Source: Actinomadura oligospora ATCC 43269 (GTDB lineage Bacteria > Actinomycetota > Actinomycetes > Streptosporangiales > Streptosporangiaceae). Taken from it: a stretch of DNA of 64,000 nucleotides. Within the stretch, counting starts at the first letter, position 1. Every line of letters begins with the position of its first letter. The notes under the pieces are model-generated. The model was not told the DNA's origin, did not search any database, and was given only the letters and a program-made list of their open reading frames with translations. The stretch spans positions 744,001-808,000 of the forward strand of contig NZ_JADG01000004.1 in assembly GCF_000518265.1 (NCBI RefSeq), given 5' to 3'. This document shows, one piece after another, positions 17,928-27,577 of this stretch. Made by a program: the position numbers and the translations under genes.

Positions 17928-19142
17928 TCAGGGCTGGACGGGAACGCCGCCGCGCCAGACGCGGAGCGCGCGGAGGCCGAAGGCCCAGGCGAACGCGCCC
18001 TCGTGGTCGGCGTCCCAGAGGACGAGATCGGCGAGCATGCCGGGGGCGAGGGAACCGCGGTCGCCGACGCGCAGGGCGGCTGCCCCGCCGAGCGTGGCGG
18101 CGCGGAGGGCCTCGGTGACCGACAGGCCGTACATGGCGACGGCGAGGCCGATGACCAGCGGCATGGACGTGATGCCGCACTGCCCGGGGTTGTGGTCGGT
18201 GCCGAGTGCGACGGTGACGCCGCGGTCGAGCATCGCGCGCACCGGCGCGGCCGGACGGGACGAGTTCAGCGCGCTTCCGGGGCAGACGGTGGCGGTGACG
18301 CCCGCGTGCGCGAGGGCCTTCACGTCGTCGTCGTTGGCCTGGGTGAGCAGGTCCGCGGACGCGCAGCCGACCTCGGCGGCGACCTGGGCCGCTCCGACGC
18401 GTTCGTTGGCGCAGGCGTGCATGCGCGCCTTCAGCCCGTTGCGCTTGCCGGTCAGCAGCAGGATGCGCGCCTCTTCGGCGGTGAAGTGCCCCTCGTCGCA
18501 GTACACGTCGATGGAGTCGGCGCCGGCGACGGCGGCGTCTCCGGCCCACTGCCGGACGGCCTCGATGTAGTCGCGGCGGCGTCCGAAGTACTCGGGCGGC
18601 AGGATGTGCGCGGCGAGGAAGGTCGCGTGGATGCGCGGCATGGACGGCTCGGACTCCAGCGACCGCAGCATCCGGATGTCGGCGAGCTCGCCGTCGCGCG
18701 TGAGGTGGTAGCCGGTCTTGGCCTCGACGGTCGTGGTGCCCGCGAGGATCCACTGCCGCAGCCGTTCGCGGACGCCGTTGCACAGCGTCCAGGGGTCGGT
18801 TCCGCGGGTCACGGTGACGGTGGAGTTGACGCCGCCGCCGGCCGCCGCGATGGCCGAGTGGGACGAGCCGCTGGTGCGCATCGCCAGTTCGGCCCAGCGG
18901 TTGCCCGCGTAGACCGGGTGCGCGTGGGCGTCGATGAGGCCGGGGGTGACCAGGCCGCCGCCGAGGTTCTCCACGTGGTCGACGTCGACGATGTCGTCGA
19001 TGATGCCGGGCACGCTCTGCGGCAGGTCCGAGGCGGGCCCCGCCCACACGATGCGGTCGTCGTGGATCAGGACGGCGGCGTTGCTGCAGACGTCGGTGCC
19101 CGTCCAGAGACGTCCGATGTTGGTGAGCAGCCTGACCGTCAC
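17928..19142 (-). CDS. hutI: Imidazolonepropionase-like amidohydrolase
   Basis: HutI opens the imidazolone ring in histidine breakdown to give N-formimino-glutamate. The 404-residue protein has the amidohydrolase metal motif DAHAHPVYAGNRW, HutI-like EAKTGYHLTRDGE, ATFLAAHILPPEY, DVYCDEGHFT, a HACANERVG segment at the place of the usual HADE-type motif, and ALGTDHNPGQC with the metal Asp. The family call is firm; substrate is less so because no hutU, hutG or hutH lies nearby and the HAD-to-HAC change is unusual. The start is GTG at 19142. It is the only catabolic hut gene in the window. Confidence 0.85.
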   Translation of the reverse strand: MTVRLLTNIGRLWTGTDVCSNAAVLIHDDRIVWAGPASDLPQSVPGIIDDIVDVDHVENLGGGLVTPGLIDAHAHPVYAGNRWAELAMRTSGSSHSAIAAAGGGVNSTVTVTRGTDPWTLCNGVRERLRQWILAGTTTVEAKTGYHLTRDGELADIRMLRSLESEPSMPRIHATFLAAHILPPEYFGRRRDYIEAVRQWAGDAAVAGADSIDVYCDEGHFTAEEARILLLTGKRNGLKARMHACANERVGAAQVAAEVGCASADLLTQANDDDVKALAHAGVTATVCPGSALNSSRPAAPVRAMLDRGVTVALGTDHNPGQCGITSMPLVIGLAVAMYGLSVTEALRAATLGGAAALRVGDRGSLAPGMLADLVLWDADHEGAFAWAFGLRALRVWRGGVPVQP

Positions 19143-19992
19143 GGGGTCACCGCCCGAAGGGGGTGGGAACGCCGCGCGGCGTGGGGTATGACGCCATGGA
19201 CTGGGCCACCTGCTCTCGATACGGAACGCCGACTGGGTGCCGGCGGTTCACCACTGGGGGAATGGGTGATCGAATGATCACCTTGAGCAACGAGACCGGA
19301 GATATCGGTTTCGTCACGGTAGTGCACTGAAGGCCCGGCGGACAACCTTCGCCCGGCCAACGCCGCGCGCCGCCGGAAAGTTCCCCGGCGGCGAAGGCGG
19401 TGATGGGCGTCGGACCAGGCACAACATGACCGACAAGCGACCATAACCCGCCCACCGTCCAATAAACCGCCAAATACCGGCACGCACCGCATCGACGCCA
19501 TCACCCCACCCTTAGTCCTATGACCGTACGGATTCCGGCAGACCCGTCAAGCGGAATGGAGAACCTGTCACCTGACGGCGATGACCTGCACGTCCGGAAA
19601 CGATCAGAGAACGGGTGCGGCCGCAACACCGTGCGGCCACACCCGTTCTCTTCGTGTCTGCGCTCCCCGCAGCTTTCCCTGAAGTCATGTCGGGTCGCAA
19701 TTACGCGCGCCCGCGCGTCGTCACGCGTCCCCCGGACCAGCCGGAGGGCCATCACGACGTCCAGGAAACGTTCAGCTACGCGGGGCAACGTTCAGGAAAC
19801 TGAGCGGAACCTGGTGGCAACCTGATCGCGTTCAGGACGTCCCGAGCCCTCGGGAGACCCAGCGCATCGAGCCTGGAGCGCGCTCAAGACATCGCCGGGC
19901 CTGAGCGCACCTCAGCGCGTCAGGCCCGGCCAAGCGGGCTCAGGGCGCGTCAAGGCCCCGACCCGGCTCAGTGCGTAGGGCCAGAGGGCCGC
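19143..19992. other. Gene-free 850-bp region between hflX and hutI
   Basis: Several short open frames cross this region on both strands, but none has homology, a ribosome site or consistent codon use. It holds the strong hairpin at 19606-19651, and presumably the hutI promoter. Confidence 0.5.
19606..19651. terminator. Long hairpin, probable bidirectional terminator
   Basis: A 20-bp stem (19606-19625 with 19632-19651, one mismatch) and 6-nt loop. It lies about 340 bp after the hflX stop and 460 bp before hutI, in the hflX transcription direction. Confidence 0.6.
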
Positions 19993-21456
19993 TCAGGAGC
20001 TCGCGGGGACCGGATCCTCGTAGCGGGCGAGTTCGCCCGCCAGGTCCTCCGGAACGCGGGCCAGCATGACCGTGCCCGCGGCCTCGTGCTCCTGCTTGAG
20101 GACCTCTCCGCGCTCGTGGATCGCGGTCACCAGGTCGCCCCGCTCGTACGGGAGCAGGACGCGGACCTCGTGCGCGAGCATGGGGAGGGCGGTCTCGATG
20201 GCGGCCCGCAGGTCGTCGATGCCCTGGCCGGTGCGGGCCGAGACGACGACGCTGTGCGGCTCGCGCCGGCGCAGCCGGGCGATGGCGAGCGGGTCGGCCG
20301 CGTCCGCCTTGTTGATCACGATGAGCTCGGGCAGTTTGTCGGCGCCGATCTCGCGGAAGACCTCGCGGACGGAGTCGATCTGCCGCTCGGGGTCCGGGTC
20401 GGAGCCGTCCACGACGTGCACGACCAGGTGCGCGTCGCTGACCTCCTCCAGGGTGGACCGGAACGCCTCGACGAGCTGGTGCGGCAGGTGCCGGACGAAC
20501 CCGACAGTGTCGGCGAGCGTGTAGGCCCGTCCGGACGGGGTCGTGGAGCGCCGGACGGTCGGGTCGAGGGTGGCGAACAGCGCGTCCTCCACCAGCACGC
20601 CCGCGCCGGTGAGCCGGTTGAGCAGGGACGACTTGCCCGCGTTGGTGTAGCCGGCGATGGCGACGGCGGGCACCATGTTGCGGCGGCGCTCGCCGCGCTT
20701 GGTGTCGCGGGCCTTGCCCATCTCGGCGATCTGGCGGCGCAGCTTGGCCATCCGGGTGCGGATCCGCCGCCGGTCCAGCTCGATCTTGGTCTCGCCGGGG
20801 CCTCGGCCGCCGATGCCGACGCCGCCCGCGGCGCGCCCGCCGACCTGGCGGGACAGGTTGCCGCCCCAGCCGCGCAGGCGCGGCAGCAGGTAGTTCAGCT
20901 GGGCGAGCTCGACCTGGGCCTTGCCCTCGCGGCTCTTGGCGTGCTGGGCGAAGATGTCGAGGATCAGCGCGGTCCGGTCGATGACCTTGACCTGGACGAT
21001 CTCCTCCAGGTGGCGCAGCTGGCTCGGCGCGAGCTCCCCGTCGCAGATCACGGTGTCGGCGCCGGTGGAGATCACGACGTCGCGCAGCTCCTCGGCCTTG
21101 CCGGAGCCGATGTAGGTCGCCGCGTCCGGCCGGGACCGGCGCTGGGTGAGGCCCTCCAGGACCTGCGATCCGGCGGTCTCGGCGAGGAGCGCCAGCTCGC
21201 GGAGCGAGTTCTCGGCCTCCTCGGCGGTGCCCTCGGTCCAGACCCCGACGAGCACGACCCGCTCCAGCCGGAGCTGCCGGTACTCGACCTCGGTGACGTC
21301 TTCGAGTTCGGTGGACAGTCCCGTGACGCGGCGCAGCGCGCGACGCTCCTCGAGGTCGAGCTCACCGGTCATGGGCTCGTCCCCGTCGAAGTCGTCGAGG
21401 CCGCCGAAGTCGTCCAGGACGTCGTCGGTGCGGTGTTCTGAGAAACGTTGAGTCAT
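19993..21456 (-). CDS. hflX: Ribosome-associated GTPase HflX
   Basis: A 487-residue HflX, which splits stalled 70S ribosomes under stress. The HflX-specific N-terminal domain (VVLVGVWT and GSGKAEELRD) precedes a linker with LRGWGGNLSRQVGG, and the G domain has AIAGYTNAGKSSLLNRLTGA, DTVGFVRHLPHQLVEAF and VINKADA. ATG at 21456 is chosen because GAGGG lies 5 nt upstream; the open frame extends to 21609 without conservation. In many actinobacteria hflX follows miaA-dapF directly; here 17 kb separates them. Confidence 0.95.
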   Translation of the reverse strand: MTQRFSEHRTDDVLDDFGGLDDFDGDEPMTGELDLEERRALRRVTGLSTELEDVTEVEYRQLRLERVVLVGVWTEGTAEEAENSLRELALLAETAGSQVLEGLTQRRSRPDAATYIGSGKAEELRDVVISTGADTVICDGELAPSQLRHLEEIVQVKVIDRTALILDIFAQHAKSREGKAQVELAQLNYLLPRLRGWGGNLSRQVGGRAAGGVGIGGRGPGETKIELDRRRIRTRMAKLRRQIAEMGKARDTKRGERRRNMVPAVAIAGYTNAGKSSLLNRLTGAGVLVEDALFATLDPTVRRSTTPSGRAYTLADTVGFVRHLPHQLVEAFRSTLEEVSDAHLVVHVVDGSDPDPERQIDSVREVFREIGADKLPELIVINKADAADPLAIARLRRREPHSVVVSARTGQGIDDLRAAIETALPMLAHEVRVLLPYERGDLVTAIHERGEVLKQEHEAAGTVMLARVPEDLAGELARYEDPVPASS

Positions 21457-21676
21457 ATGCCCTCTGTCAAACGCCGTGGAGGCCCGGTCGATTCCCCACG
21501 ACGGCTCGTACCCGCGCTGCACCGCGACATCCCCGCGATGGCCGTCCGTTCTGGACGGCCCCCGGGTCGCCCGCGATCGTCCCGGACGGTTTCCCTGAGA
21601 TCGTCCCACGCACGCCTGGGCAGGTCACCCGATTATCCGGGCCTCGCGGAGGGGAGTTTCTCAGGGACGGCCCGCT

Positions 21677-21706
21677 TTGACCCGGATCCGTACCGGCGAG
21701 TAGCGT
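21677..21706 (+). promoter_or_regulatory. aceB promoter
   Basis: TTGACC (21677-21682), an 18-nt spacer and TAGCGT (21701-21706) form a good housekeeping-type promoter 112 bp before aceB. Confidence 0.6.
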
Positions 21707-21724
21707 TCTCCACAGAACAGAACC

Positions 21725-21755
21725 GGAATTTCGGCATACGAAATTCCATGCGGAA
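21725..21755 (+). promoter_or_regulatory. aceB operator palindrome
   Basis: GGAATTTCG and CGAAATTCC form a perfect 9-bp inverted repeat with a 5-nt centre (21725-21747). The right half also pairs with a third half-site, giving TTCC-ATGC-GGAA at 21744-21755. The site begins about 12 nt after the predicted transcription start, a repressor-like position. The regulator is not in the window or is not identifiable. Confidence 0.65.
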
Positions 21756-21818
21756 CAACGCTGCACAGCCGCGCGGCGCGGCACGACGGACGCAGCACAA
21801 CGACGGAAGGGCGGGCAC

Positions 21819-23420
21819 ATGACCGACGGTGTCGAGGTCCGGGGACCTCTTGGCGAGCGCTACGACGAGATCCTCACCCCCGAGGCTCTCGGCCTGCTCG
21901 CCACGCTCCAGCGGGAGTTCGGCGCGCGCCGCAAGGAGCTGCTGAAGGCCCGCGAGGAGCGCCAGGAGCGGCTGTCCGCGGGCGGCACGCTGGACTTCCT
22001 GCCGGAGACGGCCGAGGTCCGCACCGACGAGTCCTGGCGGGTCGCCGAGCCCGCGCCGGGGCTGCGGGACCGCCGGGTCGAGATCACCGGCCCGACCGAC
22101 CGGAAGATGACGATCAACGCCCTGAACTCGGGCGCGAAGGTGTGGCTGGCCGACTTCGAGGACGCCAACACGCCGCTGTGGACGAACATGATCGAGGGCC
22201 AGCTGAGCCTGCGGGACGCCCTGGACCGCACGATCGACTTCACCGACGCCAAGAGCGGCAAGTCCTACAGCCTCAAGGACGACGAGGAGCTCGCCACCAT
22301 CGTCGTGCGCCCGCGCGGGTGGCACATGGAGGAGAAGCACCTGCTGGTGGACGGCGAGCCGATGTCGGGCTCCCTGTTCGACTTCGGCCTGTACCTCTTC
22401 CACTGCGCGCGCCGCCAGCTGGCCAAGGGCAAAGGCCCGTACTTCTACCTGCCGAAGATGGAGTCGCACCTGGAGGCCCGCCTCTGGAACGACGCCTTCA
22501 ACCTGGCGCAGGACATCCTGGAGATCCCGCGCGGCACGATCCGCGCAACCGTCCTGATCGAGACGATCCCGGCCGCGTTCGAGATGGAGGAGATCCTCTA
22601 CGAGCTGCGCGACCACTCCGCGGGGCTGAACGCGGGCCGCTGGGACTACCTGTTCAGCGTGATCAAGAAGTTCCGGGACCGGGGCGCCGACTACGTCCTG
22701 CCGGAGCGGAACGCGATCACGATGACCGCGCCCTTCATGCGCGCGTACACCGAGCTGCTCGTCCGCACCTGCCACAAGCGCGGCGCCCACGCGATCGGCG
22801 GCATGGCGGCGTTCATCCCGTCCCGCAAGGACGCCGAGGTCAACAAGGTCGCACTGGAGAAGGTCCGGGCGGACAAGACGCGCGAGTCGGGCGCCGGATT
22901 CGACGGTTCCTGGGTCGCGCACCCGGACCTGGTCCCGGTCTGCCGCGAGGTGTTCGACGGCGTCCTCGGCGACAAGCCGAACCAGCGTGACCGGCTCCGC
23001 GAGGACGTCAAGGTCTCGGCCGCCGACCTGCTGAACTTCAAGGCGACGCCGGGCGACATCACCGAGGCGGGCCTGCGCAACAACATCGACGTGGCGCTGC
23101 GCTACCTCGCGACCTGGCTGAACGGCTCGGGCGCGGTCGCGATCCACAACCTGATGGAGGACGCGGCGACCGCCGAGATCTCCCGGTCGCAGGTCTGGCA
23201 GTGGATCCGCAACGGCGTGACCCTCAAGGAGGGCCAGACCGTCACCCGCGAGCTGGTCGAGCGCCTGCTGGACGAGGAACTGGCCGGCATCCGCGCCGAG
23301 CTGGGCGACGCCTTCAACGAGCCGCGTTACAACGAGGCCGTGGCGCTGTTCAAGGAGGTCACCCTCGCGGACGAGTACTCCGAGTTCCTGACCACCCCGG
23401 CGTACATCCGCTTCCCGTAA
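21819..23420 (+). CDS. aceB: Malate synthase A
   Basis: Condenses glyoxylate with acetyl-CoA to give malate. The 533-residue length and motifs fit malate synthase [50 protein letters not shown] (with the substrate-binding region), [36 protein letters not shown], and the acidic catalytic segment of the C-terminal part ([22 protein letters not shown]). ATG at 21819 follows GGAAGG. It lies directly before glcDEF, so it should consume glyoxylate made from glycolate. Confidence 0.97.
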   Translation: MTDGVEVRGPLGERYDEILTPEALGLLATLQREFGARRKELLKAREERQERLSAGGTLDFLPETAEVRTDESWRVAEPAPGLRDRRVEITGPTDRKMTINALNSGAKVWLADFEDANTPLWTNMIEGQLSLRDALDRTIDFTDAKSGKSYSLKDDEELATIVVRPRGWHMEEKHLLVDGEPMSGSLFDFGLYLFHCARRQLAKGKGPYFYLPKMESHLEARLWNDAFNLAQDILEIPRGTIRATVLIETIPAAFEMEEILYELRDHSAGLNAGRWDYLFSVIKKFRDRGADYVLPERNAITMTAPFMRAYTELLVRTCHKRGAHAIGGMAAFIPSRKDAEVNKVALEKVRADKTRESGAGFDGSWVAHPDLVPVCREVFDGVLGDKPNQRDRLREDVKVSAADLLNFKATPGDITEAGLRNNIDVALRYLATWLNGSGAVAIHNLMEDAATAEISRSQVWQWIRNGVTLKEGQTVTRELVERLLDEELAGIRAELGDAFNEPRYNEAVALFKEVTLADEYSEFLTTPAYIRFP

Positions 23421-23443
23421 GGGAAGTACTCCCGCAAGACCGT

Positions 23444-23490
23444 GGGCGCGGTGCCCTGGCTCGTCGTGAACGGCCAGGGCCGCCGCGCCC
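23444..23490 (+). terminator. Hairpin between aceB and glcD
   Basis: A long imperfect stem: GGGCGCGG and CCCTGGC on the left pair with GCCAGGG and CCGCGCCC on the right. It would terminate or attenuate aceB transcription before glcD. Confidence 0.55.
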
Positions 23491-23509
23491 CTCGCCCTAG
23501 GGAGACGGC

Positions 23510-24964
23510 ATGGCAGACACTCTGCGGGCCCTGGCCGAGCGTTGCATCCGCGTGCTCGGCCCCGAGTCGGTCATCACCGATCCCGTGCGGTTGCGCACGT
23601 ACGACTGCGACGGGCTGACGTCCCACCGTGCCTCTCCCGGGCTGGTCGTCCTGCCTGAGACGGCCGAGCAGATAGCCGCCATCGTGCGCGCGTGCATAGA
23701 AGCAGGCGTCCCCTATGTAGCCCGGGGTTCGGGGACGGGCCTGTCCGGTGGGGCGCTCCCCCGGACGGACGGCGTTCTCATCGTGACGGCGAGAATGCGC
23801 CGCATCCTCGATATCGACGTGGCGAACCAGCGCGCGGTGGTTGAGCCAGGCGTGATCAATCTGGACGTGACGCGGGCCGCGCGCCCGCACGGGTACTACT
23901 TCGCGCCCGACCCGTCCAGCCAGCAGGTCTGCTCGGTCGGCGGGAACGTGGCGGAGAACTCGGGCGGGGCGCACTGCCTGAAGTACGGGTTCACCGCGCA
24001 TCACATCCTGGCCAGCGAGATCGTCACTCCGGACGGCGAGGTCGTGGAGCTGTCCCGGGACGATCCGGGCTTCGACCTGCTGGGCGTGTTCGTCGGCTCG
24101 GAGGGCACGCTCGGCATCACCACCAAGGTCACCGTGCGGCTGACCCGGCTGCCGCAGACCGTCCAGACGCTGCTGGCCGCGTTCGACACGATCGAGCAGG
24201 GCGGCGAGGCGGTGTCGGCGATCATCGCGGCCGGGGTGGTGCCGGCGGCGATCGAGATGATGGACGCGCTGTCCATCAAGGCTGCGGAGGCGGCCGTGGC
24301 CTGCGGGTATCCGGAGGGCGCGGGCGCGGTGCTGGTGGTCGAGCTGGACGGTCCGGAGGCGACCGTCGCGCACCAGTTCGCCGAGGTCGGGCGGTTGTGC
24401 CGGGAGGCGGGCGCGTTCGAGATCCGGGTCGCGGCCGACGACACCGAGCGCGCGCTGATCTGGAAGGGCCGCAAGTCCGCGTTCGCCGCGATGGGCCGGA
24501 TCAGCCCCGCCTACATCGTCCAGGACGGTGTGATCCCGCGGACGGCGCTCGGCGAGGTGCTGGGACGCATCGACGCGCTGAGCCGGGAGTCCGGCGTGCG
24601 CGTCGCGAACGTCTTCCACGCCGGGGACGGCAATCTGCATCCGCTCGTGCTTTTCGACGACGCCGTACCGGGCGCGCAGGAGCGGGCCGAGAAGGTCTCC
24701 GGGGCGATCCTCGATCTCTGTATCGAGCAAGGGGGCTCCATCACGGGCGAGCACGGCGTGGGTGTGGACAAGGCCCGTTACATGCTACGCATGTTCAGCG
24801 ACGACGACCTCGACACGATGCAGATGGTCCGGTGCGGATTCGACCCGGCGGGGCTTTGCAACCCGGGCAAGGTGTTCCCGACGCCGCGTCTGTGCGGGGA
24901 GGTTCCGGGCGTCCGGAAAGGCCCGCATCCGCTGGTCGCCGAAGGAAAGGCGGACCTGTTCTGA
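23510..24964 (+). CDS. glcD: Glycolate oxidase FAD subunit GlcD
   Basis: A 484-residue FAD-linked oxidase that turns glycolate into glyoxylate as part of GlcDEF. The PCMH FAD domain has PYVARGSGTGLSGGALPRTDG and QQVCSVGGNVAENSGGAHCLKYG; the C-terminal FAD-oxidase domain ends with HAGDGNLHPL and the characteristic GGSITGEHGVGVDKARYM. ATG at 23510 follows GGGAGA. The stop overlaps the glcE ATG (TGATG), which implies translational coupling. Confidence 0.95.
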   Translation: MADTLRALAERCIRVLGPESVITDPVRLRTYDCDGLTSHRASPGLVVLPETAEQIAAIVRACIEAGVPYVARGSGTGLSGGALPRTDGVLIVTARMRRILDIDVANQRAVVEPGVINLDVTRAARPHGYYFAPDPSSQQVCSVGGNVAENSGGAHCLKYGFTAHHILASEIVTPDGEVVELSRDDPGFDLLGVFVGSEGTLGITTKVTVRLTRLPQTVQTLLAAFDTIEQGGEAVSAIIAAGVVPAAIEMMDALSIKAAEAAVACGYPEGAGAVLVVELDGPEATVAHQFAEVGRLCREAGAFEIRVAADDTERALIWKGRKSAFAAMGRISPAYIVQDGVIPRTALGEVLGRIDALSRESGVRVANVFHAGDGNLHPLVLFDDAVPGAQERAEKVSGAILDLCIEQGGSITGEHGVGVDKARYMLRMFSDDDLDTMQMVRCGFDPAGLCNPGKVFPTPRLCGEVPGVRKGPHPLVAEGKADLF

Positions 24965-26118
24965 TGTCCGTTCTGGATGCGTTCGCCAAGGTCTGCGCTG
25001 ACGTCCGTCCTGGTGGGGACACCGACCGGGTCGACGGTCTGGTTCCCCGGGTCGTCGCCGCGCCCGCGAGCCTGGACGAGGCTTCGGCGGTGATGCGGAC
25101 GGCCGCCGAGCACGGTCTGGCCGTCGTCCCGTCCGGTGCCGGGACCAAACTCGACCACGGCCGTCCGGTCGAGCGGTGCGAGGTGCTCGTCACCAGCCGC
25201 AACCTCGACCGGATCATCAAGCACTCCCCTGGCGACCTGACGCTGCACGTCGAGGCCGGGTTGACGTTCGAGGCGCTGCACGCGGCCGAGGCCGACGGGT
25301 GGGGGCAGCACCTCGCGCTCGCTCCGCCCATGGACGGGACGATCGGCGGCGCGATCGCCACGGATTTCGCGGGTCCCGGCCGCCTGCTGCACGGGTCCGC
25401 GCGCGACCTGCTGATCGGGATCACGGTCGTCCGGGCGGACGGCACGGTCACGCGCTCCGGCGGCAAGGTCGTCAAGAACGTGGCCGGATACGACCTCGGC
25501 AAGCTCTACACGGGCTCCCTCGGCACGCTCGGCCTCATCGTGGACGCGACGTTCCGCATGCACCCGGCCGCGCGCGTCGTGCGCGTGGCGGCCACGGTGA
25601 AGGACCCGGGACGGGCCGTCCAGGCGGTGTTGCACTCCCAGGTCGTCCCGCGCGCGCTCGAGATCGACCGTCCGGCCGGGTCGGACGAGACGACGGTCGT
25701 GGTGGAGGCCGAGACCGAGACCCCGGACGAGACGTCCGCGCGCCTGCGCGACCTGCTCGGCGGTGCGCCCGTTACCACCCCGGACTGGTGGAACAGGCTT
25801 CCAGAGGGCGAAGTCCTGGCGGAGATCCGGAGCCTTCCTGCGCGGCTGCCAGAGGTCATGGACGCCGCCAAGGGCCTACCCCTGCGCGGCTCTGCCGGTG
25901 CCGGACGCCTCTACACGGCCCCCGACGACCTGGAAGCCCTGCGCGAAGCGCTGAAACCGACCGGGGCGCGGGTCGTCCTCATGCGCGCGGGACGGTCCGT
26001 CAGGGAGGCCGTGGACGTATGGGGGCCGATGCCCGCGCTCCCCCTCATGCGACGAGTGAAGGACCAGTTCGACCCCGATCACCGGCTCTCGCCCGGTCGA
26101 TTCGCCGAAGGAGTGTGA
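24964..26118 (+). CDS. glcE: Glycolate oxidase subunit GlcE
   Basis: A 384-residue second FAD-binding subunit: AVVPSGAGTKLDHGRP, then APPMDGTIGGAIATDFAGPGR and SGGKVVKNVAGYDLGKLYTGSLGTLG, a standard GlcE signature. ATG at 24964 overlaps the glcD stop by one base; the longer open frame upstream in this frame is the shadow of glcD. It is followed 3 nt later by glcF, forming one operon. Confidence 0.94.
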   Translation: MSVLDAFAKVCADVRPGGDTDRVDGLVPRVVAAPASLDEASAVMRTAAEHGLAVVPSGAGTKLDHGRPVERCEVLVTSRNLDRIIKHSPGDLTLHVEAGLTFEALHAAEADGWGQHLALAPPMDGTIGGAIATDFAGPGRLLHGSARDLLIGITVVRADGTVTRSGGKVVKNVAGYDLGKLYTGSLGTLGLIVDATFRMHPAARVVRVAATVKDPGRAVQAVLHSQVVPRALEIDRPAGSDETTVVVEAETETPDETSARLRDLLGGAPVTTPDWWNRLPEGEVLAEIRSLPARLPEVMDAAKGLPLRGSAGAGRLYTAPDDLEALREALKPTGARVVLMRAGRSVREAVDVWGPMPALPLMRRVKDQFDPDHRLSPGRFAEGV

Positions 26119-26121
26119 CCC

Positions 26122-27402
26122 GTGACCCGGCCGGACGACATGCCGAATCTGCTGAACGACTGTGTCCACTGCGGCTTCTGCCTGCCGACCTGCCCGACCT
26201 ACGTGCTGTGGGGCGAGGAGATGGACTCGCCGCGCGGACGCATCCACCTCATGGAGCAGCACGAGGAGGGCGCGCCGCTGGACGACGTCATGGTGCAGCA
26301 TTTCGACGCGTGCCTGGGGTGCATGGCGTGCGTGACGGCGTGCCCGTCGGGTGTCCAGTACGACCGGCTCATCGAGGTCACCCGGGCCCGGGTCGAGGCC
26401 GAGCATCCGCGTTCGCGGGGCGAGCGAGCGGTCCGTGAGGCGATTTTCCGGCTGTTCCCGTACCCGAATCGGCTGCGAGCGCTCCGAGGGCCGCTACGGG
26501 CCTATCAGCGCTCCGGACTACCCTCCCTGGTCAGGCGCAGCGGCATCCTTGAGCGCTTGTCCCCGACCCTCGCCGCGATGGAGCGTCTCGCGCCGCCGTC
26601 GGAGAGGGCTCCCCGGCTGCCCGAACGGGTGTCCGCGCGCGGCGGACGCCGGGCGACGGTCGGGATGCTCACCGGATGCGTCCAGCGCGAGTTCTTCCCC
26701 GGTGTGAACGCCGCGACCGCGCGCGTGCTGGCCCTGGAGGGCTGCGACGTGCTGATCCCGCGCCACCAGGGCTGCTGCGGAGCGTTGTCGCTGCACTCCG
26801 GGCGGGACGATGAGGCCCGCGCGTTCGCGCGCAAGACGGTCGAGACGTTCGAAGGCGTGGACGTCATCGTGGTCAACTCAGCGGGCTGCGGTTCGGCGAT
26901 GAAGGAGTACGAGACCCTCCTCGCGGACGACGCCGCCTGGTCGGCTCGTGCACGCGCGCTCTCCGAGAAGACCCGTGACCTGGCCGAATTCCTGGTCGAG
27001 CTGGGACCGCGCGCGGAGCGGCATCCCCTGCCGGTGACGGTGGCCTACCACGACGCCTGCCACCTCGCGCACGCGCAGGGAGTCAGGACACAGCCGCGCA
27101 TGCTGCTGGCGGGCATCCCTGAGCTGACCGTGAAGGAAATAGCGGATCCGGAGATCTGCTGTGGCTCGGCGGGCACCTACAACCTGCTCCAGCCGGACGC
27201 GGCGGCCGAACTGGGCGACCGCAAGGCGACCAACGTGGCCGCGACCGGCGCCGAACTCCTCGTCGCCGCGAACCCCGGGTGCTCGCTCCAGATCGCCCAG
27301 GCCCTGGAACGGCAGGGCGCGTCCCTTCCGGTCGCGCACACCGCCCAGGTGCTGGACGCGTCGCTCCGCGGGCACCCCGCCGCGACACTGCTCACCCGCT
27401 GA
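26122..27402 (+). CDS. glcF: Glycolate oxidase iron-sulfur subunit GlcF
   Basis: A 426-residue protein with two ferredoxin-type 4Fe-4S motifs (CVHCGFCLPTCPTY and CLGCMACVTACPSG) and two CCG domains (QGCCGALSLHSG and EICCGSAGTYN), the heterodisulfide-reductase-like part that passes electrons to the membrane. GTG at 26122 with GAAGGAG upstream at about 26108-26114. Last gene of the glc operon. Confidence 0.95.
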   Translation: MTRPDDMPNLLNDCVHCGFCLPTCPTYVLWGEEMDSPRGRIHLMEQHEEGAPLDDVMVQHFDACLGCMACVTACPSGVQYDRLIEVTRARVEAEHPRSRGERAVREAIFRLFPYPNRLRALRGPLRAYQRSGLPSLVRRSGILERLSPTLAAMERLAPPSERAPRLPERVSARGGRRATVGMLTGCVQREFFPGVNAATARVLALEGCDVLIPRHQGCCGALSLHSGRDDEARAFARKTVETFEGVDVIVVNSAGCGSAMKEYETLLADDAAWSARARALSEKTRDLAEFLVELGPRAERHPLPVTVAYHDACHLAHAQGVRTQPRMLLAGIPELTVKEIADPEICCGSAGTYNLLQPDAAAELGDRKATNVAATGAELLVAANPGCSLQIAQALERQGASLPVAHTAQVLDASLRGHPAATLLTR

Positions 27403-27577
27403 GCCGGGGCCGTGGGCGCCCACCGAGCCCATGGGTGCTCACTTGGTGACAATCCCTCGCCGGCGCCACCGGAAAATACATCGTTCCACGTCAGAGCCCT
27501 GACCGGGCAGTCACCCGCAGCGGCTCGTCGGGTATCGTGACCCCCCAAAACCAGGACAGATCCCCCGAGGTTGGCAG

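Noticed and set aside
19501..19788. 95-residue open frame on the minus strand
   Set aside because: It crosses the 20-bp hairpin and has no homology or ribosome site.
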